Shown: piece after piece, positions 18,435 to 27,491 of the stretch
Layout: every line of letters begins with the position of its first letter
Numbering within the stretch: the first letter of the stretch is position 1
Notes under the pieces: model-generated
What the model was told of the DNA's origin: nothing
Seen by the model: the letters and a program-made list of their open reading frames with translations, nothing else
Database searches by the model: none
NCBI RefSeq assembly: GCF_001368815.1
Contig: NZ_CTEI01000001.1
Coordinates: forward strand, 1,612,001-1,676,000
Length of the DNA: 64,000 bases
DNA from: Paraliobacillus sp. PM-2
GTDB taxonomy: Bacteria; Bacillota; Bacilli; Bacillales; Amphibacillaceae
Reading direction: 5' to 3'
Position numbers and translations under genes: made by a program

Positions 18435-19811
18435 ATGCAACTTACCATTATGTCTAATAAAAAATCAAAAGCGGTCGAAACATTAAACATGTATGTATAC
18501 AAACAAAGTAAAGTGATCGAAACAGTTGATAAAAATAACAACTATTATTACCTTGTTTTTTATCATAATGACTTTATTAATGGTGTAAAAACAACAAAAA
18601 TAAAGCTTGGCTCTCATATTCATCGCACCTTCACGAATGGAATACAATTACAAGGTGACCACCCTTTTATTAATGAACTGATAGAAAAAGAAACATTTTC
18701 TTGTCTTCGATTTAACCAACTGTACAAAAAATTACAACAACATTATTCTCCAATTGAAACTGCATTAATCTTATCTTTTTTTGATACGTATACTTCTCCC
18801 GATTCTATACAAAAACTACTTAAAAAAACCTTTTACACTTACAGAAGAAATGGAAAAATGCGTAAAGCATTACAAGTGTTATATGTGCTAAAACAAGTTG
18901 ATCCCACTGATACTTTCGCATTGGATATGATTGGAAAATTAGAGTTTCAAACATACAAAGAAGCCTATCAACAACTAGACACTTTAGAAAAGTACGATCC
19001 TATTAACTTTGAGTCCTTTTGTTTTGATCAACTAGATCAGCCCGATGCACAAAGCATGTTAATTAATTTTTATAGTAAAAATAACCGTAAATTAGACGCT
19101 AATGTAATTAGCATATTTCTATTAAAACAACAATTTGATCAAACGCTTTTGAATGAACTAAAGGCTTCAATCAGCCAGTGGAGTATTGAATCACAAATAA
19201 ATTTGTTATTCGATTTAAACCAGCACCATTCCCATCCTTCTTTCATAAAAGAACTTACATCAAAATTACTAGGATCTTCTTATCACAAAGAAGTCACGTC
19301 TTTTCTGATTGAACATGACTATCTACCAACAGCAGAAGAGGTAGAACAAGTTATCCACCATTTAAATCATACAGATTCAAATCAACTGGCAAATTATTTC
19401 CATCAATCAAGAAAAAAACTATTACAACTACGCCAACAATTATCCAAAAAACAATTAGAACAAATCATTACACCCTTTATCAAATCATTCTTACCAAAGT
19501 ATAGCCTTTCAGAAATACATGAATGGATTAAAGTTTTTCAACAAGAAAATGAACAATTTCTTATTGAAAAAACAATAAATGACATGGAGCAACTTCAAGA
19601 TGATCCAGATCATCAATATAAACTCGGAGAATTATATGCTTCATTTGATCAGCCTGATAAAGCTATTGAATGTTTTAAGTGGGAAGTAGAGCTTGATCCA
19701 CTCAATACAAAAGCAATTAAAGGCATTGTAAAGCTCTCAAAAAAGATTGGTAATAATGCCGAAGCCGCTGTCTATCAAGATTTATTAATCCAAACTCAAA
19801 AATATGTATAA
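18435..19811 (+). CDS. TPR-containing protein of unknown function
   Basis: 458 aa, soluble, all-helical appearance. The C-terminal ~60 residues read as a tetratricopeptide pair (YKLGELYASFDQPDKAIECF, then WEVELDPLNTKAIKGI). The N-terminal ~90 residues contain beta-like segments (NNYYYLVFYHNDF). The middle part is rich in Gln, Asn and Leu. No catalytic motif is visible; a scaffold or regulatory role is possible. GGGAGGTTTTTCT precedes ATG. It is a single gene ending in a strong hairpin. Confidence 0.6.
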   Translation: MQLTIMSNKKSKAVETLNMYVYKQSKVIETVDKNNNYYYLVFYHNDFINGVKTTKIKLGSHIHRTFTNGIQLQGDHPFINELIEKETFSCLRFNQLYKKLQQHYSPIETALILSFFDTYTSPDSIQKLLKKTFYTYRRNGKMRKALQVLYVLKQVDPTDTFALDMIGKLEFQTYKEAYQQLDTLEKYDPINFESFCFDQLDQPDAQSMLINFYSKNNRKLDANVISIFLLKQQFDQTLLNELKASISQWSIESQINLLFDLNQHHSHPSFIKELTSKLLGSSYHKEVTSFLIEHDYLPTAEEVEQVIHHLNHTDSNQLANYFHQSRKKLLQLRQQLSKKQLEQIITPFIKSFLPKYSLSEIHEWIKVFQQENEQFLIEKTINDMEQLQDDPDHQYKLGELYASFDQPDKAIECFKWEVELDPLNTKAIKGIVKLSKKIGNNAEAAVYQDLLIQTQKYV

Positions 19812-19821
19812 TCTGTAAAAT

Positions 19822-19873
19822 AAAAATCCGAACTGTGATTCGAATATTATTTCGAATTCGTTCGGATTTTTAT
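19822..19873 (+). terminator. Bidirectional terminator with nested stem
   Basis: AAAATCCGAAC ... GTTCGGATTTT with an inner ATTCGAA/TTCGAAT stem; A and T runs flank it. It lies between the converging TPR and pdaA genes. Confidence 0.85.
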
Positions 19874-19877
19874 GCCT

Positions 19878-20669
19878 TTACATACCATAAATCGCTTTTG
19901 GTAATTTATCTTTCATTACTAAATCATCCAATGATCGAAAAGTGTAGCCTTGCTTTCTTAAATCATCAATAAAATATTCTAATGCTTCAGCGTTATCAGC
20001 CGATACTGTATGCAATAAAATAACTGCACCAGGATGAATTTGATCCATTATTTGTTGATAAGAAGCCTTCCACCCTTTTTGCTTATCTGTTTGCCAATCA
20101 ACAAAGGCTAACGACCAAAATACATGTGTATAACCAAGCTCATTTGCCCATTGAATTGTTTGAGCATTGAAGGTTCCTTTTGGTGGACGCACATATTGTA
20201 GTGTCTCTAAATTAGTAATGGAAGCAACCGCTCTATCTAATAGAGATAGCTCCTCTTTCATTTTTTCTTTTGAGATGGAGGTGAAATCAGCGTGATGATT
20301 CGAATGGTTGCCAATTATATGCCCATCTTTCACCATGCGTTTAATTAGATCTGGTGCACTTCGAACATAGTGACCAGTAACAAAAAATGTTGCCGGTACT
20401 TCTTTCTCATTTAACACATCTAATACATGTTCAGTATAGCCTTCTTCATAACCATTATCAAAAGTTAAATAAACGACTTTATCACCTGATTGATCCATAT
20501 AATATCCACCATTGTCTTCTAAAATATCCCCATATTTACCTACTTCTGGCGGCTGGTGATTTGTTCCTTTTTTATACCCCCACCCAAAACTTTCAGCGGT
20601 CACAAAACCAGGACTTGAAGCCACTAACATAACTATTGCACTTATAATAATCATCCGTTTTTTAAGCAT
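19878..20669 (-). CDS. pdaA: PdaA, delta-lactam-biosynthetic de-N-acetylase
   Basis: 263 aa, the same size as B. subtilis PdaA. Signal peptide, then the family stretch SFGWGYKKGTNHQPPEVG, and a polysaccharide deacetylase (NodB) domain: YLTFDNGYE (the PdaA 'DNG' instead of DDG), HIIGNHSNHH metal-binding His pair, RPPKGTFN and a late HTV motif. It removes acetyl groups from muramic acid during cortex synthesis, needed for spore germination, so the organism forms spores. Start ATG 20669 is preferred over the upstream GTG. A SigG-like promoter lies upstream. Confidence 0.93.
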   Translation of the reverse strand: MLKKRMIIISAIVMLVASSPGFVTAESFGWGYKKGTNHQPPEVGKYGDILEDNGGYYMDQSGDKVVYLTFDNGYEEGYTEHVLDVLNEKEVPATFFVTGHYVRSAPDLIKRMVKDGHIIGNHSNHHADFTSISKEKMKEELSLLDRAVASITNLETLQYVRPPKGTFNAQTIQWANELGYTHVFWSLAFVDWQTDKQKGWKASYQQIMDQIHPGAVILLHTVSADNAEALEYFIDDLRKQGYTFRSLDDLVMKDKLPKAIYGM

Positions 20670-20691
20670 AACAATCACCCGTTTTTTCTTT

Positions 20692-20720
20692 TAGTGTACC
20701 AATTAACGAGTAATTTATTC
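20692..20720 (-). promoter_or_regulatory. Candidate SigG promoter of pdaA
   Basis: On the minus strand GAATA (fits GHATR), 17 bp, TACACTA (5 of 7 to CATWHTA), ending about 23 bp before the pdaA start. pdaA is a forespore gene in B. subtilis, which fits. Confidence 0.45.
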
Positions 20721-20850
20721 TTTAGATTTAGAATGCTTACAACCAGGTAGAGATGGCGAAATCTATATGGATCAATGGCCAGTACATAGAGTTTGTTTTC
20801 ATAAAAAAGAGTCACCAAAGATGCGCACTGATCATTTATTAACTTTTTAA
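20707..20850 (+). other. Unexplained open frame without a start codon
   Basis: A 47-codon frame ends in TAA at 20850. Its translation looks protein-like (LECLQPGRDGEIYMDQWPVH, then RVCFHKKESPKMRTDHLLTF). There is no ATG, GTG or TTG before the internal Met and no ribosome site. Its stop overlaps the stop of the converging antiporter gene. It could be the 3' end of a truncated gene or chance; the SigG-like pdaA promoter lies within its 5' part on the other strand. Confidence 0.25.
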
Positions 20851-22148
20851 AGTATTAATGCAGCAATCCAACCGAAAATAAATAGTGGTATATTAAAATG
20901 TAAAAAGGTTGGTACACAAGTATCCCAAATATGATGATGTCTACCATCAGCATTCAAGCCTGATGTCGGCCCCAACGTACTTTCACTAGCAGGTGAACCA
21001 GCATCACCTAGCGCACCAGAAGTGCCTATTAAAGCAGCTGTTGCCAAAGGTGAGAAGCCAGTTGCTATACAAATCGGAACATATAAAGCTGCAATAATCG
21101 GAATTGTTCCAAATGATGAGCCAATTCCCATTGTAATAACAAGACCAACAGATAGCAGAACAAATGCAATCAAAGCTTTGTTACTACTTAAGAAGCCAGA
21201 ACTTGCATCAATTAAAGCGGTAATTGCTTCTGTTTCTTCTAAAATATGTCCAAACCCAGAGGCAATTAACATGACAAAAGCAATTGTACCCATCATGGTA
21301 ACTCCTTCAGTAATCACCTTATCTCCTTGATTAAATGGAATAACTAAAAATACAAACATCAATACAAGTCCTGTCAGCGCACCAAGAATCAAATTCCCTG
21401 TAACAAGTTGAACAGTCAATGCACCAATAATCGCAAGTATAGTTAAAAGATGATCACGGTTAAACGTAATTATATTATTTTCTTCCTCTATTTCGTTTTC
21501 TAGATCATTAATCGGTTGTTTTACAGGTTTTCGATACGTAATAAACACAGCAATGAATAAGCCGATAATCATTCCAGAACCGGGAATAAGAAGAGATAAA
21601 TTAACTTGATTCATTGAAATCATCATACCATTCGTTCTCATACCTTCAACAATCGTTTCATGAAACAACAGACCATATCCGGCAGGAATCATGATATATG
21701 GTGCTTTTAAACCAAAAGTTAAAGCAGTAGCTATTGCACGTCTATCCACTTGCATTTGATTAAATAATTTTAATAATGGCGGTATTAATATAGGAATGAA
21801 TGCGATATGAACAGGTACAACATTTTGTGATAATGAAGCTATTGCAGCAATTGCCAATACAATCATTGTTCGTTTGCCAGTTAATACACGAACTAAATAA
21901 CGAACGAGAACATTGGTAATGCCTGTATAACTTATCGCTACGGCAAATGCACCAAGTAAAATATAGCTTAAAGCAGTTTTCGCCTGTCCACCCATCCCTT
22001 CAATAAGTAGGTTCATGCTTTCTACTAAGGTTAAACCAGACATTAATCCAGCAACAAGTCCAGCAGCTAATATGGCAATAATGACATGCACTCTAGCTAG
22101 ACTCAAGATGATCATCACTAATACAGATATAACAACTACCCAAGACAT
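20847..22148 (-). CDS. Na+/H+ antiporter family protein (YuiF-like)
   Basis: 433 aa, ten or more membrane spans, resembling B. subtilis YuiF of the NhaC/Na_H_antiporter family. Conserved patches include SQNVVPVHIAFIPILIPPLL, MGIGSSFGTIPII and GTSGALGDAGSPASESTLGP. It probably exchanges cations or carboxylates for protons in the membrane; substrate is predicted only by family. A hydrophilic loop (NDLENEIEEENN) splits the two halves. Start ATG 22148 follows GGAGGATATAAA. Confidence 0.82.
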   Translation of the reverse strand: MSWVVVISVLVMIILSLARVHVIIAILAAGLVAGLMSGLTLVESMNLLIEGMGGQAKTALSYILLGAFAVAISYTGITNVLVRYLVRVLTGKRTMIVLAIAAIASLSQNVVPVHIAFIPILIPPLLKLFNQMQVDRRAIATALTFGLKAPYIMIPAGYGLLFHETIVEGMRTNGMMISMNQVNLSLLIPGSGMIIGLFIAVFITYRKPVKQPINDLENEIEEENNIITFNRDHLLTILAIIGALTVQLVTGNLILGALTGLVLMFVFLVIPFNQGDKVITEGVTMMGTIAFVMLIASGFGHILEETEAITALIDASSGFLSSNKALIAFVLLSVGLVITMGIGSSFGTIPIIAALYVPICIATGFSPLATAALIGTSGALGDAGSPASESTLGPTSGLNADGRHHHIWDTCVPTFLHFNIPLFIFGWIAALIL

Positions 22149-22207
22149 TTTATATCCTCCAAACATTTTATCAATCTAACGCTTTACCATAATAAAGCAT
22201 GAAGTCA

Positions 22208-22243
22208 AAAAAAGCAATCCTAAAATTTTAGGAATTGCTTTTT
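22208..22243 (-). terminator. Terminator of the SE1561-type gene
   Basis: AAAGCAATTCCTAAAA/TTTTAGGATTGCTTT on the minus strand followed by a long T run, just past the small gene. Confidence 0.8.
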
Positions 22244-22250
22244 GATGAGG

Positions 22251-22406
22251 TTATTTTTCTTGTAATGCTTGCTCCATTTTTTCGATTAATTCAAGTAATT
22301 GATCAACATCTTCAACAGATGTGTTCGTAGGATCAAGTTGATCTAATTGATCTAAAAATGTTTGTAATTGTGTTTTTAATTGAATTATTTTTGCATCTTG
22401 TACCAT
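22251..22406 (-). CDS. Small acidic coiled protein, SE1561-like
   Basis: 51 aa, MVQDAKIIQLKTQLQTFLDQ followed by LDQLDPTNTSVEDVDQLLEL and IEKMEQALQEK. It is helical and Leu/Gln rich with a conserved-looking 'LDxLDPxxTxVEDVDxLLxL' middle, as in the SE1561 family of Firmicutes. AAAAAGGAGTATATA precedes ATG and a terminator follows directly, so it is a real small gene. Function unknown. Confidence 0.7.
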   Translation of the reverse strand: MVQDAKIIQLKTQLQTFLDQLDQLDPTNTSVEDVDQLLELIEKMEQALQEK

Positions 22407-22537
22407 TATATACTCCTTTTTCTCAGGGTTCTTGTAACATTATACCCGGTTATCAGACAAAATGAAATGCTGGCTCAAGAATTAGATGTTCATTTATGCT
22501 ATAATGAATCCGATCCGTGTTAATGGAGGGAAAGATA

Positions 22538-23401
22538 ATGAACACAAAAGAAATACTAGCATTCATTAAAAGTGTATTAGAAACCAATACTGCTCAAATT
22601 ATCATTGGCGGAATAACTATTTTTGCCTTGGTTATTGTTTTACGACGAATTATTCGTTCTTTCTTTAAACGAACAAGATTTATTGATGATAAAAAAGAAA
22701 AGACGATTGAATCTATGCTAAATTCTGTCATCAAGTATGTTGCAACGATCGGGTTTATTTTCTATATTTTATCTGTCTTTGAAATTGAAGTAGGTAGTAT
22801 GTTGGCCGGTGCTGGTGTACTTGGTATTGTTATTGGTTTTGGTGCACAAAGTCTCATGAAAGATCTCTTTGCTGGTATTTTTCTATTATATGAAAAACAA
22901 TTACAGCAAGGTGATTGGATCAAGGTCAATCATACATTTGAAGGTCTAGTAGAGGAAATTGGTTTTCGCGTTATCAAAGTTAGACAGTGGTCTGGTACAT
23001 TAGTGACAATTAGTAGTGGCCAAATACAAACGATAGAAAATTACAATATGAATAAAATGCGCGTCATTGAAAGTGTAACAGTAAGTTTCTATGAGGACCC
23101 GAAAAAAATATTTTTAATCCTTGAACAAACATGTGAGCGATTAAATCAAGAGTTAGGCTCTTACTTAAAAAAAGATTTAACTGGTAGCCCAATCGAACCC
23201 TTTACACTTTATGGAATGGGTTCATTAAATGATAATTATCGTGGATACCAATATACAATAACAGGACTGTGTGAAGACTTAGTCTACTTTACAGCAGCAA
23301 AAGAAACACGTCGTATGATGGCTGAAGCCATGTTCGAACATGGCATTCAGATGGCTGAACAACATATTGATATGCGTACAAATGATGGGAATAAGGAGTA
23401 G
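22538..23401 (+). CDS. Small-conductance mechanosensitive channel (MscS family, YfkC-like)
   Basis: 287 aa. Membrane helices near the N-terminus lead to the pore helix LAGAGVLGIVIGFGAQSLMKDLFAGIF, the MscS core. A beta domain follows (GDWIKVN.TFEGLVEEIGFRV) and a mixed C-terminal domain. It opens on membrane tension to release solutes on osmotic down-shock. The partner genes around it (yfkD, yfkF) suggest YfkC rather than YkuT. Start ATG 22538 follows GGAGGGAAAGATA. The stop codon lies inside the terminator stem. Confidence 0.87.
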   Translation: MNTKEILAFIKSVLETNTAQIIIGGITIFALVIVLRRIIRSFFKRTRFIDDKKEKTIESMLNSVIKYVATIGFIFYILSVFEIEVGSMLAGAGVLGIVIGFGAQSLMKDLFAGIFLLYEKQLQQGDWIKVNHTFEGLVEEIGFRVIKVRQWSGTLVTISSGQIQTIENYNMNKMRVIESVTVSFYEDPKKIFLILEQTCERLNQELGSYLKKDLTGSPIEPFTLYGMGSLNDNYRGYQYTITGLCEDLVYFTAAKETRRMMAEAMFEHGIQMAEQHIDMRTNDGNKE

Positions 23402-23428
23402 TCCTAATATTAGGCCTACTCCTTATTT
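23390..23428. terminator. Bidirectional terminator overlapping two stop codons
   Basis: AATAAGGAGTAG ... CTACTCCTTATT with an inner CCTAATATTAGG. The stem contains the TAG stop of the mscS gene and the TAA stop of the converging yfkD gene, so the hairpin serves both in a 21-bp gap. Confidence 0.85.
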
Positions 23429-24205
23429 TAATTCAAATGAAAAGGATACATAGTCTTGAATAGGAATCCAAGCGCCAACACCTTGTTTCGTAACATTTTT
23501 AATAACTATTCTTTTCTTTGAACCTTTTAATTCAATATATATCTCTCCATAAGTAATAAAACCCTTCTCACTTACAGCTGGAGCAAATGCATGTAATTTA
23601 CCTGTTTTATTAACAGGTACCGAATAAGTATTTGCCTTTTTTGTATCTTTTCCTATGATCGTATGAAAAGATAACGGTAATTTCGTGTTCTGTTTCGCCT
23701 TTAATAATATTAGCTTTTTTATTTGGTCCTGTTTATCTATTTTAGTAGTTAATGCTCCTTTAATATGGGCTTCCTTTAATTGATTATAGCTTATTGTCTT
23801 ATTGACATCATTTCCAGTATTCGTCAATTTATTCGTATTTATTTGTTGATATTCCCAGTTGATTTGTGTTTTATCAGAGGTGTAATTTAATGGCCAATGT
23901 CCCATATAAATACTTCCACGATACCCGAAAGCAAAGGGAGAAGTTTTAATTGAAGTTTCATTTAGCATTTGTATTAAATCTGGATTTTCAATTGCTATAT
24001 CTGACTCTTCTATTAGTTCTTTTACAAATTCACTTGGTTCTAATATGATCTCATCTTCCGTTGAATTCGAATACGTATTTTCATTAGTAATCGATAATAC
24101 ATGATTCGGTATTTCTAAATCCTTTTCTTGCGCAGTAACTGGCGTAGAAAAAAAGGATAATACGATGAAACTGACTATTAATGTTATTATTTTAGAATGC
24201 TGCAT
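23423..24205 (-). CDS. YfkD-family secreted protein
   Basis: 260 aa with a signal peptide (IVSFIVLSFFSTPVTAQ). The conserved YfkD core includes SPFAFGYRGSIYMGHWPLNY, TQINWEYQQINTN and GAWIPIQDYVSF near the end. Family function is unknown; it acts outside the membrane. It keeps its B. subtilis neighbour yfkC, though converging. Confidence 0.8.
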   Translation of the reverse strand: MQHSKIITLIVSFIVLSFFSTPVTAQEKDLEIPNHVLSITNENTYSNSTEDEIILEPSEFVKELIEESDIAIENPDLIQMLNETSIKTSPFAFGYRGSIYMGHWPLNYTSDKTQINWEYQQINTNKLTNTGNDVNKTISYNQLKEAHIKGALTTKIDKQDQIKKLILLKAKQNTKLPLSFHTIIGKDTKKANTYSVPVNKTGKLHAFAPAVSEKGFITYGEIYIELKGSKKRIVIKNVTKQGVGAWIPIQDYVSFSFELK

Positions 24206-24281
24206 ATTCCTCTATCCCTTCCTACAAAGTCGTACTCCGTTGTATTATTCGTTGTAAATAGAAAAATATACAAACCTTTAA

Positions 24282-24905
24282 CTAAACAATCATTCGTTGA
24301 TCTAGACGAGTAGCTATTTTTTTCGCGGTTGGTTCAAATAATTGAATAGATGGTCCTATACCAAACAAGATAATAAATGTCCCTATACCTATCGGACCTT
24401 CGATAGTAAATGCAATAACAAATGCGAGTGCTTCTGTTAATGTCTTTGCTATTGTGGTGCTTAAATGAAACCTTTGTTGTAGTGACACCATTAATCCATC
24501 TACTGGATTAAGAGGAAATTTAGGCTGCAAATATAATGAAACACCCAGACCTAGTATCAATACACCTGTAAGTAAAAAGAGCAACTGAACAAAGAAACCA
24601 CTGATCTCCCATGAATCCATAACAATCAAAAGCCAGAAATCAATCATAAAACCAATGATAAGAACAGTAACTATTGCAAAATAATCTGGTTTCATTTTTA
24701 CAATACCAGCATTAACTAACATTAAGATCAATCCAATAATAATAACCCAATTACCTACTGTAAAACCTGTTATTCCTGCCAACCCAACATTTAATGCATC
24801 CCAGGCACCTGCTCCAAGATCAGCCTTAATTGTCATTGAAACTCCAAACGAGAGCACAACCAATCCTAGAATAAAAAATAATATCCTTGCTTGTGTATTC
24901 CTCAA
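24282..24905 (-). CDS. YczE/YyaS/YitT-family membrane protein
   Basis: 207 aa, about five membrane spans. Family motifs are FGVSMTIKADLGAGAWDALN near residue 20-40 and FPLNPVDGLMVSLQ at ~130. YczE of B. subtilis affects surfactin synthesis; function otherwise unknown. Start is a TTG 24905: AGGAGGGTGCTTTA lies directly before and no ATG fits. It lies upstream of yfkD on the same strand, 76 bp apart. Confidence 0.78.
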   Translation of the reverse strand: MRNTQARILFFILGLVVLSFGVSMTIKADLGAGAWDALNVGLAGITGFTVGNWVIIIGLILMLVNAGIVKMKPDYFAIVTVLIIGFMIDFWLLIVMDSWEISGFFVQLLFLLTGVLILGLGVSLYLQPKFPLNPVDGLMVSLQQRFHLSTTIAKTLTEALAFVIAFTIEGPIGIGTFIILFGIGPSIQLFEPTAKKIATRLDQRMIV

Positions 24906-24989
24906 TAAAGCACCCTCCTCTTTACAATCAAAGCCTAAATAAATCCATCTTACTATGTAATAAAATCAAGTTAAACTAATTATACCATT

Positions 24990-25026
24990 AAAAATAAAGA
25001 GCCTAAGAATAAGGCTCTTTATTTTT
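24990..25026 (-). terminator. Terminator of the osmC-like gene
   Basis: AAATAAAGAGCCTTA / TAGGCTCTTTATTTTT on the minus strand; it overlaps the stop codon by 2 nt. Confidence 0.85.
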
Positions 25027-25417
25027 ATATACTTAATTGTATTGTTTCGAGGCTCTCTTCGATCTCGATACTATCTTCAACGGAGCGAACCATCGAACAA
25101 TTTTTCCGTGCGATAGCTAAATTTTTATAAAGTTTTTCGTTACTTAAATTTTTCCCTTTTATAATATAATGTAATTTTATTTTTTCAATTTTATTTGCTT
25201 CATCTGGATTTCTAGTTACATCTGTTTGAATAACAAAATCCTCAATCTTCACATGTTGTTTTTCTAAGATTTTCATAAATACAGATGCACTACACCCCGC
25301 AATGGATGCTACCATTAATTGATATGGACGATAACCATAATCTTCATTACCCGAAATATCTAACACTCCGTATGGAAGATCTACCCTTACACCAGCTTCT
25401 TTAAATTGAAATTCCAT
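25025..25417 (-). CDS. OsmC-family protein
   Basis: 130 aa. OsmC/Ohr fold with the two family cysteines, one in SIAGCSASVF (~43) and one in ARKNCSMVRSV (~104). These form the peroxidatic pair in OsmC/Ohr hydroperoxide reductases. It resembles the generic OsmC subgroup rather than Ohr, so the peroxide substrate is unproven. Start ATG 25417 follows AAAGGAGTTGGTATTG. Single gene. Confidence 0.82.
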   Translation of the reverse strand: MEFQFKEAGVRVDLPYGVLDISGNEDYGYRPYQLMVASIAGCSASVFMKILEKQHVKIEDFVIQTDVTRNPDEANKIEKIKLHYIIKGKNLSNEKLYKNLAIARKNCSMVRSVEDSIEIEESLETIQLSI

Positions 25418-25560
25418 CAATACCAACTCCTTTGATAAATCTATATTTATGCTTCCCGTTATTATTTACTATAACACATTCTAGAACATAAATTTGAATT
25501 GATCTTTTTTATTTTATAAATTAAAGTGGTTTTAGGTTAGAGTGAATTGGAGTGTTATAT

Positions 25561-26733
25561 ATGTTCTCAGAAAAAGTACGCTTTTGGGTATTGATTAGTT
25601 TTGTTACCGTATCAGGATTTTCTCAAGGAATGCTATTACCTTTGCTAGCAATTATTTTAGAACAGATGGGTGTTCCTTCCTCAGTAAATGGTCTACATGC
25701 AACAGGACTATATATCGGTGTACTTATTGCATCTCCATTTATGGAAAAACCGTTACAAAAACTAGGATACAAGCCTATTATTCTTATAGGAGGATTCCTC
25801 GTACTTGGTTCTTTATTCGTTTTTCCTATTTGGCAAGCACTTTGGTTTTGGTTCATTTTACGACTTTTAATCGGTATTGGAGATCATATGCTTCACTTTG
25901 CTACCCAAACATGGATTACTTCTACAGCAGCACCAGAAAAAAGAGGAAAAATCATTGCTTTTTATGGATTATTTTTCAGTCTAGGGTTCTCAATTGGCCC
26001 TTTAATGACAAGACTACTTGTCATTCATCAAAGTTTACCCTTCGTCGTATCTGCTATTTTTTGCCTTGTGATCTGGCTATTAATGCTATTTATTCGTAAT
26101 GAGTATGTCAATACGAACGATGGTGTGGAGATGGTTGAAGTCTCGTCGTCAATTGGACGCTTTATCAAAACAGGTAAATTAGCATGGGTAGCATTATTAG
26201 CACCATTTGTTTATGGATTACTCGAATCCACATTGCATGGTATATTTCCTGTGTATGGTTTGCGCATTGGACATGATGTGGATATATTATCAGTTGTAAT
26301 TCCTTTATTCTCCTTTGCTAGTTTACTCACTCAAATTCCGCTTGGCATATTGAGCGATAAAATTGGACGAAAAAAAATGTTATTAGCTATTATTAGCTTA
26401 GGTATTGGTATATTTGTTATTGGTGCACAAATAGAACATTCTATTATTGGATTATTCTTTACCTTTGCTTTTGCCGGCATGTTATTAGGATCCCTTTATT
26501 CACTTGGCGTTTCCTTTATGGCTGATTTACTTCCTAAAACATTACTTCCGGCAGGAAACATTATGTGTGGGATCGCTTTTAGTATTGGTAGTATTACAGG
26601 CCCGTATCTTGGTGGTCTATTTATTGATCTGTTCCCTAACATTTCTTTCTTCTACGTTATTGTTATTTTATTAGTTCTTGTTGTTGTAGCTATCGGTGCT
26701 AAAAAAGAAACAGGAGACACGATGACTGCTTAG
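25561..26733 (+). CDS. MFS transporter (YfkF-like)
   Basis: 390 aa, 12 spans. Typical motifs are LQKLGYKPIILIGG after span 2, the GIGDHMLHF..TWITS region and IPLGILSDKIGRKKMLL between the halves. It fits the position and length of B. subtilis YfkF (~390 aa). Substrate unknown. Start ATG 25561 with GGAG 8 nt upstream. The last codons and TAG stop lie in the terminator stem. Confidence 0.8.
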   Translation: MFSEKVRFWVLISFVTVSGFSQGMLLPLLAIILEQMGVPSSVNGLHATGLYIGVLIASPFMEKPLQKLGYKPIILIGGFLVLGSLFVFPIWQALWFWFILRLLIGIGDHMLHFATQTWITSTAAPEKRGKIIAFYGLFFSLGFSIGPLMTRLLVIHQSLPFVVSAIFCLVIWLLMLFIRNEYVNTNDGVEMVEVSSSIGRFIKTGKLAWVALLAPFVYGLLESTLHGIFPVYGLRIGHDVDILSVVIPLFSFASLLTQIPLGILSDKIGRKKMLLAIISLGIGIFVIGAQIEHSIIGLFFTFAFAGMLLGSLYSLGVSFMADLLPKTLLPAGNIMCGIAFSIGSITGPYLGGLFIDLFPNISFFYVIVILLVLVVVAIGAKKETGDTMTA

Positions 26734-26757
26734 TCATTACATCTCCTGTTCTTTTTT
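26710..26757 (+). terminator. Terminator overlapping the yfkF-like stop
   Basis: ACAGGAGA ... ATGACT/AGTCAT ... TCTCCTGT followed by TCTTTTTT. The stem begins inside the coding sequence. Confidence 0.8.
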
Positions 26758-26816
26758 ACATTTACCACGTTGTCAACAATTGAACTTCCATTGGTTTACA
26801 CTTCACTTTCATGTCC

Positions 26817-27491
26817 TCATTCCACATAGCGACTAAAACGTTTTTCTAGCATTTCCTGAAAGGCAGAAATAAAAATACATAGTGGCCAATAAATCAGTGC
26901 AACAGTAATATACATCGTAAGTGAATCAAAAGATCTACCACTAACAATCTGTGCTTTTTGAAACATTTCAGGTACTGTTATAACTGCAGCTAGTGAAGTA
27001 GCCTTTACTAAATCTAGAAAGACATTGGTTAATGGTGGAATAGCTATTCTAGCAGCTTGAGGCAAGATAATTCCACCCAACGTTCGCCAGTACGGAATAC
27101 CTAATGTTGTAGCTGCTTCCCATTGACCTGAATCAATGCTGTTTAAAGATGCACGATTGATTTCTGCGATATATGCAGCACTATTCAAACCAAAACCTAT
27201 TACTGCAGCTTGAAAAGCCGTCAGTTCAATTCCCACTTCTGGGAGCCCCAAATATAGAACATATAAAAATACAAGGATTGGGGTCCCTCTCATAAACGAA
27301 ATATACACTCTTGCTGGCCAACGTAATAAACGACGATTAGCATTTCTTCCTAAAGCTAAGAACAGCCCCAACAATAATCCTAATCCCATGGAAAGAAATG
27401 CAACAGCAATTGTCATTGGTAACCCACTAAGAACAAAAGGTAAATTATCAATTGCTAATTTCACATCAAAAACATTTGCTACCTTATCCAT
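26817..27491 (-). CDS. Amino-acid ABC transporter permease (His/Glu/cystine type)
   Basis: 224 aa, about five spans. The HEQRO-type permease signature is present: YISFMRGTPILVFLYVLYLG, then AAYIAEINRASLNSIDSGQW with EAATTLG (the EAA loop). It would be one half of an uptake system for a polar amino acid such as cystine. No binding protein or ATPase gene lies in the window next to it: downstream is yfkF on the other strand, and upstream ~500 bp of AT-rich sequence. Partners must be elsewhere, or the gene is an orphan. Confidence 0.85.
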   Translation of the reverse strand: MDKVANVFDVKLAIDNLPFVLSGLPMTIAVAFLSMGLGLLLGLFLALGRNANRRLLRWPARVYISFMRGTPILVFLYVLYLGLPEVGIELTAFQAAVIGFGLNSAAYIAEINRASLNSIDSGQWEAATTLGIPYWRTLGGIILPQAARIAIPPLTNVFLDLVKATSLAAVITVPEMFQKAQIVSGRSFDSLTMYITVALIYWPLCIFISAFQEMLEKRFSRYVE

